From: Gammaproteobacteria bacterium UBA7310
Lineage (GTDB): Bacteria; Pseudomonadota; Gammaproteobacteria; Pseudomonadales; Ketobacteraceae
Assembly: GCA_002471665.1 (NCBI GenBank)
Contig: DKQK01000071.1
Coordinates: forward strand, 271,349-335,348
Reading direction: 5' to 3'
Length of the DNA: 64,000 bases
Positions 9,525-19,285 of the stretch are shown in pieces. A model generated the notes under the pieces. It did no database searches. It was not told where the DNA came from and saw nothing but the letters and a program-made list of their open reading frames with translations. A program made the translations under genes and the position numbers. Each line of letters opens with the position of its first letter. The first letter of the stretch is position 1.

Positions 9525-10786
9525 AACGCCGCGTAATACGCTCTTCGCTTCAGCACTTTTTCCACGTACTGGCGGGTTTCCTTATGGGGCGCTTTCTTCA
9601 CCAGGCGCTCCAGCACCTGTTCCGGGGTCATCCGGTTGATGGTATCGACGGCGTCGGTAAAACTGGCTTTGCCGATAAAGGCTCTGGCCACACTGGAAGC
9701 ACCGGCATTGTAGGCCGCTATGGTGTAGTACAAGCGGCTTTCCGGGTTCTTGATGTCTTTCAGGTAATCGTAATACAGCACATTGAGATAGGCGGCCCCC
9801 ACCTCGATATTCTTACGGGGGTTATACAGATACTGGGCACTGAGCAGGGAAGGCTTCTTGTACAGCTTACGGGTGGCATCCCGACCTGCAGTGGAGGGTA
9901 CAATCTGCATCAACCCAAAGGCAGGAATATGGGATCGGGCCAACGGATTGAAATGGCTTTCCGTATGAATAATGGCCATCATTACATCGGAGCTCAACGC
10001 GAACCGCTGCGCATTTTTGCTGACCTCAGGGCGATACTCCACCACTTTTTTGCGAATACGGTTGTCCGGCAAGGGCACCACATAGGTGAGTTTCTTACCC
10101 GTGTTGACCGGAATCGCCGCCAGACTCAGGCTGGCGTTCAGCGCCTGGTAACGAATCGATGAATTACGCATCAAGGTTGCGGCTTTGTTGCGAACATCCT
10201 CCGCCGTGGGCCGGGGGGAATTGAACAACTCTTTCAGCACCAGCTCATTGCTTGCGTCAGAAGCCTTAATTTCCTTACCCAGGTTGGCATAGGTGGCATT
10301 AATGGCGCGCTGAATTGGATCCCCTTCCAGAGCAGCGGCGATGGAGGTACCTAAAGTGCGCTGCAACTGGCTGCCCGCCTTCTTGGACATGGCGGCAAAA
10401 TCCAGGCGACCGCCCTGGTAAATACTGTCAACACTGATTTCAATCTGGTTGTGTTCGAAGTCCACTACCCGTTTGGATGAATAATCTCCGGAATAACTGA
10501 CCCAACGGGTCTCACTGCTCACCTCCGGTGCGGACCAGTGAGTGCGAATACGCTCCTGCTCCTCTTTCAACGCAGCCCCGTAGGCGGTGGCCAGCGCCTG
10601 TTGCTCTTTCTGCTCGGGTGTCATGGCAATGGTTTTACGGTCTTTCAACAGCGGGCTGTCACCGCGATCATCACGCTCTATTACCCAGCCGCCATTGGCA
10701 ATGCCGTTGCTGGCCGACAACACCATCACGGACACCAGCAAACACTTACGAACCATGCCGTTATTCAGATACGTTACTGCAGACAC
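9521..10786 (-). CDS. Membrane-bound lytic transglycosylase, MltC-like
   Basis: 421 residues. An N-terminal signal segment (RKCLLVSVMVLSASNGIA) is followed by a long MltC-type N-domain and a C-terminal SLT catalytic domain. The catalytic glutamate is in IIHTESHFNP, followed by FGLMQIVPSTAG and YYTIAAYNAG. The protein cleaves periplasmic peptidoglycan. The GTG at 10786 is chosen because GAGG lies just upstream; an in-frame ATG ten codons later begins the signal directly. No lipobox cysteine is clear, unlike E. coli MltC, so it may be soluble in the periplasm. A small lipoprotein gene is coupled downstream. Confidence 0.8.
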   Translation of the reverse strand: MSAVTYLNNGMVRKCLLVSVMVLSASNGIANGGWVIERDDRGDSPLLKDRKTIAMTPEQKEQQALATAYGAALKEEQERIRTHWSAPEVSSETRWVSYSGDYSSKRVVDFEHNQIEISVDSIYQGGRLDFAAMSKKAGSQLQRTLGTSIAAALEGDPIQRAINATYANLGKEIKASDASNELVLKELFNSPRPTAEDVRNKAATLMRNSSIRYQALNASLSLAAIPVNTGKKLTYVVPLPDNRIRKKVVEYRPEVSKNAQRFALSSDVMMAIIHTESHFNPLARSHIPAFGLMQIVPSTAGRDATRKLYKKPSLLSAQYLYNPRKNIEVGAAYLNVLYYDYLKDIKNPESRLYYTIAAYNAGASSVARAFIGKASFTDAVDTINRMTPEQVLERLVKKAPHKETRQYVEKVLKRRAYYAAL

Positions 10787-11076
10787 CTACAACCTCGTCA
10801 GCTAACTCTCTTTTTCATTCAAAGTTCATTCATTCAATGTTCAGTGTAGTTGCTCAGGCTTGCCTGAGAGCCGCCAAATGACGAGTGGGTCTCAACCCGG
10901 AACGGCAATGGTTAGCAACTATTCCACTTACCCGGAAATTATGACAAATTCCCCGCATTCAGGCGCAAACCGGTTAGAATTTATCCAGCCCTTCCCAGCG
11001 GACCTTATAACTGCAAGCCGGAACTCTTATGCACCTGAGTAAGCAAGCACTCACAACTTCTGTGACATTTTGTAAC

Positions 11077-11334
11077 TCAACGGGAGCGGGATTCTGACTC
11101 ATCCAGATACATAAAAGACAGAAACGTGGTAAACAGGGATACAAATACAATAAAGGGCAGCGCAGGCTCGATCAGCACGATCAACCCGGCTATGATCCAG
11201 AAGCTCTTCACCTGCTGGCGCCGCCGGCGATAGGCCTTGCACAGCCTGCGGTGTGAACCATGTTTCGGATCCGGGCGGGCGGATGATGTGCATTCGGTCT
11301 TCAGTACAGCCCACAACACTCGAAGCAACCACAT
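11077..11334 (-). CDS. Small membrane protein of unknown function
   Basis: 85 residues with one long hydrophobic stretch (FWIIAGLIVLIEPALPF onward, enough for one or two membrane passes) after an Arg-rich segment CKAYRRRRQQ, which places the N-terminus on the cytoplasmic side. An AGGGG ribosome site eight bases before the ATG at 11334 supports it as a gene. No function is recognised. Confidence 0.5.
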   Translation of the reverse strand: MWLLRVLWAVLKTECTSSARPDPKHGSHRRLCKAYRRRRQQVKSFWIIAGLIVLIEPALPFIVFVSLFTTFLSFMYLDESESRSR

Positions 11335-11503
11335 ACGTCTGTCCCCTTGTTTTTGTGGCCAATCGTTTGTAAGTATAGGCTGGGTTACAAGCCTCTCATT
11401 GAAACCCGCGCATAAATTTGGAATTATTTGGAAAAACGAGACTGGGCAGGGAAAGCACCAGCATAACTATTATCGACAGGATGTTCGCCTTGGGTCGAAA
11501 AAC

Positions 11504-13114
11504 ATGAAATCAATAGGATTAACTACAGGGGCTTGGGGGTTATTGTTGCTGTCCTGCATGAATATTCATGCAGAAGCCGTTGACCAGGAAAGCTATCTCG
11601 ATATCACCGAATACCGCACGGAACACAAGACCCACGTCTGGCCTGATGGTGCCCGCTACGAGGGTGAGTGGTCCGGCAACCAACCCCACGGCTATGGCAG
11701 CCTCACCTACGCCAATGGCGCCCAATACTGGGGCCGCTTTGATCATGGACGCCGCCAGGGCCATGGCGTCATGAAATACACCAACGGGGACGAATACGAA
11801 GGTAACTGGCACAAGGATCAACCCCAGGGTAGCGGCGTGAAACGCTACGCGGCGGGCTCCATCTACGAAGGTGAGTTCAGGGATGGCCAGCCCAATGGGA
11901 AAGGCAAACAAACCTATATCGACAACACCTACTACCAGGGCAGTTGGCATCAGGGTAAACCCCACGGCTACGGCAAGCTGACCTTTATTTCCGGTGGCGA
12001 ATATGAGGGCTCCTTTGATAACGGCAAGCCCCATGGCAAGGGCCACTACTACTATCCCAACGGTGATGTGTACTCCGGGCAGTGGCGTAACGGCAACCAG
12101 GATGGCAAGGGCCGTATCGACTACAGCACCGGCGGTTACTACGAAGGGGATTTTGTGGAAGGCATGCGGCACGGTGACGGCATCCTGGTATCGGCCCTGG
12201 GCAGTCAGTACCGCGGTTCGTTCAAGCACAATAATGCCCACGGCACCGGCACCTGCACCAATGCCGGCAAATCCAAACCCTGCCAGTACCGGAACAACAA
12301 ACTGGTAAAAGCCACCTCGGTTGCCACAACCGCCACCCGCACCGCCACCGTTGCGCTGGCCGCGGTAGCCACGGAAACCGCGCTAGCCAAGGAAAAGGTG
12401 GCCGCCCCCACCACAGCGCAACCGGTGGCCCCCCGCCAAAAGCCAACACCAGCGCCAGCCACTGTTTCCCGGCCGGCCAAGCCTGAACACAAAGCGGCAG
12501 CCGAATCCCCTCCACCGGCCCCTGCACCCGTGGCCAAGCCTTTTGTGGCGGCCACGGCAGTGGCGGCCAACACTGCCCCGGCAGCGGCAAAGGCCAGCAG
12601 CAAACAGAAGTATGCTGCTGCCACCATGGCCATACCGAATTCAAAGCAGCAGTTCACACAAACCCTGAGCCAAGAAAAGCAAAAGCTGAAACACCTCACG
12701 GTGGCAGACCTGCGTCAGGATCGCAGCGATATTTATTTCAGTGACAACTGGGAGGCCAAAGACCTGATGGCCATACCGGAACAGGCTTGGTGGCAAAAAC
12801 GGGCATCCCTGTTTTCAGATGCTGTGTACATCGTATCCCGGCATGGTGATACCGAACTCCGCATGGTCATTGCCGACTACAAGGGCCCGGGCACTTACAC
12901 CATCAAGGAGGCGGTAGTCACCTCAGAATCCGCCGACGTCAATGCAACAACATTGGAATCCGGCACCATTGTGGTGGAGTCCGAGCAGGGCGACTGGATC
13001 AGTGGCTCATTTCAGTTTGAAGTAAAAGACGATGACAAGGGTCAGCAGTTGGCGTTTCACCATGGCGCCTTCCGGCTCAGCACCAAAGACAACCTGCCCG
13101 TTATCCGACGCTGA
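11504..13114 (+). CDS. MORN-repeat envelope protein
   Basis: About 536 residues from the ATG at 11504. An N-terminal signal ends near LLLLSC or HAEA, either a lipoprotein or signal-peptidase I site. About eight 23-residue MORN repeats follow (YEGEWSGNQPHGYGSL, YEGNWHKDQPQGSG, YEGEFRDGQPNGKG and others). Next is an Ala/Pro/Thr/Lys-rich linker of about 130 residues and a C-terminal domain rich in acidic residues. MORN repeats often bind lipids or scaffold proteins at membranes. The frame stays open upstream to 11237, but that stretch overlaps the small membrane gene on the other strand and lacks a signal peptide. A strong terminator follows. Confidence 0.75.
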   Translation: MKSIGLTTGAWGLLLLSCMNIHAEAVDQESYLDITEYRTEHKTHVWPDGARYEGEWSGNQPHGYGSLTYANGAQYWGRFDHGRRQGHGVMKYTNGDEYEGNWHKDQPQGSGVKRYAAGSIYEGEFRDGQPNGKGKQTYIDNTYYQGSWHQGKPHGYGKLTFISGGEYEGSFDNGKPHGKGHYYYPNGDVYSGQWRNGNQDGKGRIDYSTGGYYEGDFVEGMRHGDGILVSALGSQYRGSFKHNNAHGTGTCTNAGKSKPCQYRNNKLVKATSVATTATRTATVALAAVATETALAKEKVAAPTTAQPVAPRQKPTPAPATVSRPAKPEHKAAAESPPPAPAPVAKPFVAATAVAANTAPAAAKASSKQKYAAATMAIPNSKQQFTQTLSQEKQKLKHLTVADLRQDRSDIYFSDNWEAKDLMAIPEQAWWQKRASLFSDAVYIVSRHGDTELRMVIADYKGPGTYTIKEAVVTSESADVNATTLESGTIVVESEQGDWISGSFQFEVKDDDKGQQLAFHHGAFRLSTKDNLPVIRR

Positions 13115-13129
13115 ACACCACCGCCAACC

Positions 13130-13164
13130 AAAAAAGCCGCACTCATTACCAGTGCGGCTTTTTC
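13130..13164. terminator. Bidirectional Rho-independent terminator
   Basis: AAAAAAGCCGCACT (from 13130) pairs with AGTGCGGCTTTTT (to 13163) across a seven-base loop, with an A tract on one side and a T tract on the other. It sits between the convergent MORN gene and acyl-CoA reductase gene and can serve both. Confidence 0.9.
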
Positions 13165-13189
13165 TTGGCTACGCTCGAAACACGTCCTC

Positions 13190-15181
13190 TTACCAGTGAA
13201 CGCCGCGCATCAGGTAGGCGAAGGCCATTTGCTCCGGTGACACCACCGGCGCCGGTGCCGACTCATCGCTGTTGCCTTTGGCCGCCGCCGAATCCGGGAA
13301 CATACGGAATCCGGTATTAATGACGATTTCTGCAAACTTGGGTGCAACCGCATGCACCACCTGCCCAAACACACCCAGCTTGGTGGCAATACGTTTGCTG
13401 CGATAAATCACTGCCTCTGCCACCATATCGGCGGCTTCTTCCGGGCTGATGGTAGGAACATTATCGTAGATCTTTGTGGGGGCGATCATTGGGGTGCGCA
13501 CCAATGGCATATTGATCGTCGTAAAATGAACGTTGCAGTCGGAATACTCCGATGCCGCACAGCGGGAGAACGCATCCAACGCAGACTTTGATGCCACATA
13601 GGCACTGAATCGTGCCGGCATGGTCAGGGTACCGATGGAAGAGATATTGATGATATGGCCACTGCGATTTTGCTCCATCACGGGGAGAAAATTCATAATC
13701 AAACGCAATGAGCCAAAATAGTTCAACTGCATGGTCCGTTCAAAATCATGGAAGCGATCATAGGACAGGTTAATAGAGCGGCGTATAGAGCGGCCAGCAT
13801 TGTTCACCAGAATATCCACCCGCCCGAAATCCGCCAACACCTGCTGCGCAAAACGATCGCAATCTTCCATGCTGGCAATATCCACACTGTAGGAATACAC
13901 CTTGCCGCCTTTCTCTTCAATCTCCTGCTTGGCTTTTTCCAGCTTGGTGGGTTTGCGGGCGGCCATAATGATCACCGCACCAGCCTCCGCCAGTTTAATC
14001 GCCGTGGCCTTGCCGATACCGGACGAGGCGCCGGTCACCACCACAATCTTGCCGGCAACACGCCCTTCCAGGGTGCGATCAATAAACAGGTCGGGATCCA
14101 GATTGCGCTCCCAAAAATCCCACAACCGCCAGGCATAGGATTCCAGTTTCGGGCATTTGATGTTTGAACCTTCCAGCGCGGCCTGCGCCTCACGATTATC
14201 AAACTTGGTGTAATAACGGGTAAATTTCAACACCGCACGGGGAATGCCCAAATCCTCCAACACCGTGTTGGTGATGCGTCTTACCGGTGGCAGGGTTCCC
14301 AATGTTTTACGCAAAAACGGCGGCATAAAACTGAACATGCGTGTGTCCACCCGCATATTCATTTGCGGCGCGTGGCCAGCGCGGGCAAAGATATTGATCA
14401 CTTCGCCGATTTTGTAATGGGTCTCATCGGTGAGGTGGAAGCACTTACCGTCCAGCCCATCCTGGTGCGCCAGATGATCCAGGGCATCGGCCACATAATC
14501 CACCGGCACCAGATTGAATCGCCCCCCTTCTATACCCACCATGGGCATCCAGGGCGGCAGTAATTGACGCAGCTTTTTAATCAGGCTGAAGAAATAATAG
14601 GGGCCGTCGATCTTATCAATCTCACCGGTTTTGGAGTGGCCAACCACCATGGCGGGGCGATAGATTCGGTAAGGCACCTTGCACTGCTTGCGCACCAGGC
14701 CTTCCGCTTCATGCTTGGTGCGCAGATAGGGATCGTCCAGGTTTTCCGCTTCTTCAAACATATCCTCGCGGAATATACCGGGATACATGCCCGCCGCCGC
14801 AATGGAACTCGTATGATGAAAACAGCCGGCCTGCAAAGCCTTGGCTGCCCCCATGGCATTGCGGGTGCCTTCCACGTTGGCCATGATCTGCTCGGATTCT
14901 CCCGCTTCCAGATCATAAACTGCGGCCAGATGGAAAAAGTGATTCACCTGACCCCGCAGCTTGTCCTGGTCGGCGTCACTGATACCCAGCTCCGGTTGGG
15001 TTAAATCCCCCATCACCGGCACCACCCGACCATCAAGATCCCCTACTTTCTTGCGCAGGGTTTCCACCTTGCCCAGTGATGCTTCACGGCACAGTACGTA
15101 AATCGTACCTTCCCGTTGCAGCAGGTTTTCCACCAGATAACGGCCAATAAAGCCGGTTGCACCTGTTACAAAATACGCCAT
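13190..15181 (-). CDS. Fatty acyl-CoA reductase, two-domain (Marinobacter FAR type)
   Basis: 663 residues with two fused SDR modules. The N-terminal extended-SDR/reductase module starts FVTGATGFIGRYLVENLL, with the YLRTKHEAE active-site region and RIYRPAMVVGHS. A C-terminal classical SDR starts VVTGASSGIGKATAIKLAEA, with NNAGRS, the ISSIG serine and YVASK. Layout, length and ending (MRGVHW) match the approximately 660-residue Marinobacter fatty acyl-CoA reductase, which reduces acyl-CoA through the aldehyde to the fatty alcohol with NADPH. The ATG at 15181 follows a GAGGT site. The wax ester synthase gene is 93 bases upstream on the same strand, so alcohol supply and esterification are probably co-expressed. 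Confidence 0.88.
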   Translation of the reverse strand: MAYFVTGATGFIGRYLVENLLQREGTIYVLCREASLGKVETLRKKVGDLDGRVVPVMGDLTQPELGISDADQDKLRGQVNHFFHLAAVYDLEAGESEQIMANVEGTRNAMGAAKALQAGCFHHTSSIAAAGMYPGIFREDMFEEAENLDDPYLRTKHEAEGLVRKQCKVPYRIYRPAMVVGHSKTGEIDKIDGPYYFFSLIKKLRQLLPPWMPMVGIEGGRFNLVPVDYVADALDHLAHQDGLDGKCFHLTDETHYKIGEVINIFARAGHAPQMNMRVDTRMFSFMPPFLRKTLGTLPPVRRITNTVLEDLGIPRAVLKFTRYYTKFDNREAQAALEGSNIKCPKLESYAWRLWDFWERNLDPDLFIDRTLEGRVAGKIVVVTGASSGIGKATAIKLAEAGAVIIMAARKPTKLEKAKQEIEEKGGKVYSYSVDIASMEDCDRFAQQVLADFGRVDILVNNAGRSIRRSINLSYDRFHDFERTMQLNYFGSLRLIMNFLPVMEQNRSGHIINISSIGTLTMPARFSAYVASKSALDAFSRCAASEYSDCNVHFTTINMPLVRTPMIAPTKIYDNVPTISPEEAADMVAEAVIYRSKRIATKLGVFGQVVHAVAPKFAEIVINTGFRMFPDSAAAKGNSDESAPAPVVSPEQMAFAYLMRGVHW

Positions 15182-15274
15182 AACCAATACCTCATAATAT
15201 TCCCTTAGCCAGCCTGACTAAGCATTTCCCACTTAAAACACATCAACAAAAGTCATACCAGAAACGATCGGCCA

Positions 15275-16645
15275 TCAGGCCCTGGACAGCTCACCACTGA
15301 ACGCAGGCGCTCCCAACACCTCCGCCTGTATGGATTTGAACTCATCCACAAAATCATCAATCATTGCCTGCGGCTCCGGCACCAGCGCCGCATCGGCAAC
15401 AAAACCGAACTCGACCTTATTGTCGTAACTCAGAATACTCACACCAATACCAATACCACCGGATTGCGGCACCCAGAACATCGGCTTGGATAGCTTTTTT
15501 CCTTTCAGAATAACCGGCTCAGATGGGCCCGGAACATTGGTCATCACTGCGGACGCTTTGCTGGAGAAAAACCTCAACGCCCAACGTTCCACGGCGCTGG
15601 GGAAATAGCCCAGCATGCCCAGAATGTTATAGCTCATCTGTGCCTGCATGCCGTTCTTCAGTTTTTTCATATTGCACTGCACGGCTTTGATGCGCCCTTT
15701 AACGGAGTCCTCGCCCACCGGCAACGCCAGATACACAAGGCCAAAGCGATTACCCAGCTGCAACGCTTCTTCCAGGGGCCGCAGGTTCACCGGAATAGTA
15801 GCCCGCACACAGACCCCCGCAACCGGCTCTCCGATTCGTTGAAGGTAGCGGCGCAAGCTACCGGCAACGCAACCTAGGATGACATCATTGATGGTGCAGC
15901 CCATGGCTTTACCAACCTCTTTTACCTCATCCACCGGCAGTGACGGTGCCCACCCCACTTGTTTGTGAGGGGATAGATCACGCTTGTAAGCGGTCTTCGA
16001 ATCCGGGCGACATAAGGACACCCGCAAAGCCTCGAACAACCAGGCAGCGCCAAAGGCCACACCATAGGCAGAATTGGATAACAAAAAAGCCAGCCGGTGC
16101 CACGGGGCACCGGATTTGGGCTTACGCTCCGGCATTTTAAAGCGAGCTGCCGGAGAACTGTGCAGCACCGAGTGATCTGCAATGGAATCCAGAACCGAGA
16201 TCAGCGCAATGCCATCGGCGTAGCTGTGATGAACCCGCACCAGCACCGCGCTGCCTGATTTATAGTGAGATAGAAAATGAAACCGCCACAAAGGCTTGTC
16301 AGAAGCCAGGGGTTCAGGGATCAGCTTGCACACTGCTCCGCGCAACGCCGCCTCGCTATCACCCTGTTCGTCGATAGTAAGAGTGGTCAGGTGATAATCC
16401 ATGTCTATGTGCGGCAACTCTTCCCAAAAGTAGTGACCGCCCTCGCATACCGGACGCTGACGAAAGCGCTTGTGCTGGGCCAGCAATCGCTCCTCCAACA
16501 ACGCCTGAAATTCATCCTGGCCCATGGGCTCATCAAAAAACAACAAGCCATTTATCACCATCAGATTCTCGTTGGAATCCATGCGCAACCAAGCCGTATC
16601 GACGTTGGTCATTGGCTCCCGTGCCAATTGGTTGAAAGTCCTCAT
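15275..16645 (-). CDS. Wax ester synthase/diacylglycerol acyltransferase (WS/DGAT)
   Basis: 456 residues of the bacterial WS/DGAT family, which joins acyl-CoA to a fatty alcohol (wax ester) or diacylglycerol (triacylglycerol). The HHxxxDG catalytic motif is VHHSYADGIAL. Later family blocks are NDVILGCVAGSLRRYL, RATIPVNLRP, GNRFGLVYLALP and MTNVPGP. The ATG at 16645 follows AAGGGA eight bases upstream. It is the first gene of a probable operon with the acyl-CoA reductase and is divergent from a TetR-type regulator gene, with operator-like sites between them. Confidence 0.88.
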   Translation of the reverse strand: MRTFNQLAREPMTNVDTAWLRMDSNENLMVINGLLFFDEPMGQDEFQALLEERLLAQHKRFRQRPVCEGGHYFWEELPHIDMDYHLTTLTIDEQGDSEAALRGAVCKLIPEPLASDKPLWRFHFLSHYKSGSAVLVRVHHSYADGIALISVLDSIADHSVLHSSPAARFKMPERKPKSGAPWHRLAFLLSNSAYGVAFGAAWLFEALRVSLCRPDSKTAYKRDLSPHKQVGWAPSLPVDEVKEVGKAMGCTINDVILGCVAGSLRRYLQRIGEPVAGVCVRATIPVNLRPLEEALQLGNRFGLVYLALPVGEDSVKGRIKAVQCNMKKLKNGMQAQMSYNILGMLGYFPSAVERWALRFFSSKASAVMTNVPGPSEPVILKGKKLSKPMFWVPQSGGIGIGVSILSYDNKVEFGFVADAALVPEPQAMIDDFVDEFKSIQAEVLGAPAFSGELSRA

Positions 16646-16714
16646 AATTCATTCCCTTAGCCCTGCTGGCTGCTGCAGGCAGCCATTGGGTACACAAAAA
16701 GCGATGCATATTTC

Positions 16715-16732
16715 AGCAAACAAGTGTTTGCC
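16715..16732. promoter_or_regulatory. Palindromic operator candidate upstream of the wax ester synthase
   Basis: GCAAACA-AG-TGTTTGC at 16716-16731 is a perfect palindrome 70 bases upstream of the wax synthase start. Its reverse strand holds the 12-mer GCAAACACTTGT, which recurs at 16853-16864. The adjacent TetR/FabR-type gene is the obvious candidate binder; that link is inference. Confidence 0.6.
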
Positions 16733-16851
16733 AATATACTCCATTTTTTATAAAACGCAAGAATCAAGTGGCGATTAACGCCAGAAAAGTGGCTAAATCA
16801 GCCGCTTTAAACCAACAATCAGACAAACCTGCTTCTGAAATTTGCTTTTTG

Positions 16852-16869
16852 AGCAAACACTTGTACACT
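16852..16869. promoter_or_regulatory. Second operator-like site, TetR gene side
   Basis: AGCAAACACTTGTACACT shares GCAAACACTTGT with the palindrome at 16715-16732 and lies 115 bases upstream of the TetR-family start. It suggests a regulator acting on both divergent promoters. The rest of 16646-16983 holds no gene that I can see. Confidence 0.5.
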
Positions 16870-16983
16870 TAACTCCACTATCCATAGCATCGCTGCCGGT
16901 CCCTGCCACCTCATTCCAATGGCCCAGTAAAGACCAGTATGGCGCAGACTGCGTGAAGTGCCTTAACAATAATACGGATCAAC

Positions 16984-17634
16984 ATGACAGAGCCCCTGAC
17001 CAGAGCCGAACAAAAGCAGCAGACCCGCAACAACATCATGGCTGCTGCTTTGAAGAAGATGAATGAAGACAAGGGTTTTTCCAGCCTGGGATTGCGGGAA
17101 GTAACCAAAGAAGCCGGCATCGCCCCCGCTTCTTTTTATCGCCACTTCAAGAACATGGAAGAGCTGGGATTGGCTCTGGTGTCTGAGGCAGAAACGGCGT
17201 TGCAGGCTATATTGCAGGATGCCAAAGCGCAGGAGGAAAAAGGCGAGGACATTGTGGAAAGCAGCGTTGCGATCTGCATGCAACACTTTCACGACAACGG
17301 CGCCCTGTTCCGCGTTTTGGCGCGGGAAGCCACCGGCAACTCACCCTTGATTCGGCGCGCCATTCAACGCTGCCTGATGACGCTCAACCACCAACTGGCA
17401 GAGATCATCGAGCTGGAAATGCGGCGCCGGCATCGCAAAATCACCAATCCCCTGTTCATTGCCGAAGCCATTTCCACCCTGGTGTTCAATTTGGGGATTG
17501 CCAGTGCGGACTTACCCTACGCCAAGCAGAAAGAAGCGGAAAAACGCCTGGCCCATCATATCAGGGCCATATACTGGGGTGCGGAAGCCATGGCGAATTC
17601 GCAGCACATGTCGCGCAATATGATGCTGTCCTGA
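16984..17634 (+). CDS. TetR-family transcriptional regulator, FabR/DesT-like
   Basis: 216 residues. The N-terminal TetR HTH runs from about residue 10 to 57 (RNNIMAAALKKM, LREVTKEAGIAPASFYRHF). The long helical C-domain with LFRVLAREATGNSP and a late region rich in basic residues matches FabR/DesT-type regulators, which sense acyl-CoA saturation and repress unsaturated fatty acid genes. It is divergent from the wax synthase/reductase genes with two shared operator-like sequences in the gap, so control of storage-lipid synthesis by acyl-CoA state is a reasonable inference. Confidence 0.8.
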   Translation: MTEPLTRAEQKQQTRNNIMAAALKKMNEDKGFSSLGLREVTKEAGIAPASFYRHFKNMEELGLALVSEAETALQAILQDAKAQEEKGEDIVESSVAICMQHFHDNGALFRVLAREATGNSPLIRRAIQRCLMTLNHQLAEIIELEMRRRHRKITNPLFIAEAISTLVFNLGIASADLPYAKQKEAEKRLAHHIRAIYWGAEAMANSQHMSRNMMLS

Positions 17635-18249
17635 TTATTTGACCGCAACACCGGCAATGATGGGAGCCATCAGCGGCGGCACCTTGGGATGATCAAAATC
17701 CTTGATGTGCTGATAGTGAAAGCCGGCGTTCTCAAACAGGCAACGGGTATCCCGGGTGATCTCGCATCCACAGGCCAGTTTGCGCCAAAGCGGATTGATT
17801 CGTTTCTGCCAGGCTCTGACACGGGGGCGGTTTGACGCCACATGCTCATAGAACACCAGTTTGCCACCGGGCTTTAATACACGGCGCATTTCTTCCACCG
17901 CCTGTTCCGGTTCGGGTATGGTGCAAAACACCAGGCAGGCAACCACACTGTCGAAGCTGTCATCCTCGAATGGCAAGGCCCTGGCGTCTCCCACCTGCAA
18001 CTGCACAGGAAAGTCATGGCCGGTCTGCTGCACAACGCGCTGCGCTTTCTCAAGCATGGCCGCCACCGGTTCAATGCCTACCACCTCCATCACCGCCGCT
18101 GAGTAGAACCCCAGGTTGGCACCGGTACCCGCCCCGATCTCAAGCACTCTTCCCTCTGCCTGCGCAATCAGCTCGGCAATTTCCCGGCGAAAGGTTTTTG
18201 TGGCCTTTTCCATAAAATACGGAAATATTTTATCTTCATAAAAACTCAT
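17635..18249 (-). CDS. Class I SAM-dependent methyltransferase
   Basis: About 204 residues from the ATG at 18249 (MSFYEDKIFPYFMEKA). SAM-binding motif I is VLEIGAGTGANLGFY. Motif II follows at VVGIEPV, the motif-IV region is FDSVVACLVFCTIPEPE, and LKPGGKLVFYEHV is the usual post-motif. It most resembles the UbiE/METTL7-like small-molecule or lipid methyltransferases. The substrate is unknown. The in-frame extension to 18321 has no visible ribosome site. It is convergent with the TetR gene, with no gap. Confidence 0.75.
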   Translation of the reverse strand: MSFYEDKIFPYFMEKATKTFRREIAELIAQAEGRVLEIGAGTGANLGFYSAAVMEVVGIEPVAAMLEKAQRVVQQTGHDFPVQLQVGDARALPFEDDSFDSVVACLVFCTIPEPEQAVEEMRRVLKPGGKLVFYEHVASNRPRVRAWQKRINPLWRKLACGCEITRDTRCLFENAGFHYQHIKDFDHPKVPPLMAPIIAGVAVK

Positions 18250-18340
18250 GCTTGAACTCTCATTGGTGCGGCAGGCTGGTGTGGTATGAATCAGCCACCA
18301 TACAACACCAGCCTGCTGCAAAGTTCAATTGTTGAAAACG

Positions 18341-19240
18341 TCAAGCTTGCGGCCGCTTTGCCACAAACCCTATCTGACGCAACAGTTGGTCCCCCCAGTA
18401 AAACAACAACAGACAGGTGCAAATCATGCTGGCACCAATGGCCAGTGTCTCGGTTACCGTTTCACCATTCAAAAACACCCCCAGTGATATGGCCAGCACC
18501 GGCGTAATCATGGTGACCAGCGCCACCGAACTGGCCGCCAGATGCTTGAGAATGTAGAAATAGCAGAAAAACCCGATAAAGGAACCGAACAAAGTAAGGT
18601 ACAGGATAGCGGCGATGGCCCTGGGGTGCGGCGAATCCACTTCCAACCCAATGAACAGGCCAGCCACCAGATACAGCGGCGCGGCCAGGGTGAGCGATCC
18701 CACGGTTTGTGCCAGCGGATGCATATCAATACTGTGACGCTTGATCAGCACACCACTGAGGGAAAAGCACAACATACCAATGCCCACCAACACGAAACCG
18801 GCATAACTGCTGTCGGTCAACGTCATATCCTGACTGAAGATCACCAACAACCCGCCCAGGCCCGTGGCCACCGCAAGCCATTTCGCCAACGAAAACGGCG
18901 GCTCATCCAACAGGAAACGCGCCAGGATGGCCGACGCCACCGGCGACAAGCCGAACAAAACCGAGATCATACCGCTGGTGATGTATTTCGCGCCGATGTA
19001 CACGCACATCAAGCCAAAAAACAAACCGATATTGGATATGGCGTAGATTTTCAACGCCTGCCGATGCCAGGGCACCGTCACTTTTAACAATCGCGCCGCA
19101 ATCCATCCGATAATCGCCGCTAAAAACATGCGGCTAAACGCACCGGCAAGGGGGGACAACCCCTCCGAACTCCATTGCACTCCCAAGGGCGTGGTGGCCC
19201 AAACCAATATTACTGCAAGATAAGCAGCTGGCACTGACAT
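18341..19240 (-). CDS. EamA/DMT-superfamily inner-membrane transporter
   Basis: 299 residues with about ten hydrophobic segments and two EamA halves, including the typical GLSPVASAILARFLLDEPP and ALVTMITPVLAISLGVFLNGE after the fourth helix of each half. Members export or import amino acids and other small metabolites. The specific substrate is unknown. The ATG at 19240 has AGGAG ten bases upstream. Confidence 0.8.
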   Translation of the reverse strand: MSVPAAYLAVILVWATTPLGVQWSSEGLSPLAGAFSRMFLAAIIGWIAARLLKVTVPWHRQALKIYAISNIGLFFGLMCVYIGAKYITSGMISVLFGLSPVASAILARFLLDEPPFSLAKWLAVATGLGGLLVIFSQDMTLTDSSYAGFVLVGIGMLCFSLSGVLIKRHSIDMHPLAQTVGSLTLAAPLYLVAGLFIGLEVDSPHPRAIAAILYLTLFGSFIGFFCYFYILKHLAASSVALVTMITPVLAISLGVFLNGETVTETLAIGASMICTCLLLFYWGDQLLRQIGFVAKRPQA

Positions 19241-19285
19241 GACAGGTTCACTCCTATTTCCTCCTTCACGATGAACGCTTTGTTT

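Noticed and set aside
11540..12241. Long minus-strand open frame across the MORN repeats
   Set aside because: It is hydrophobic and repetitive only because it mirrors the Gly/Tyr-rich MORN repeats; no ribosome site, no family.
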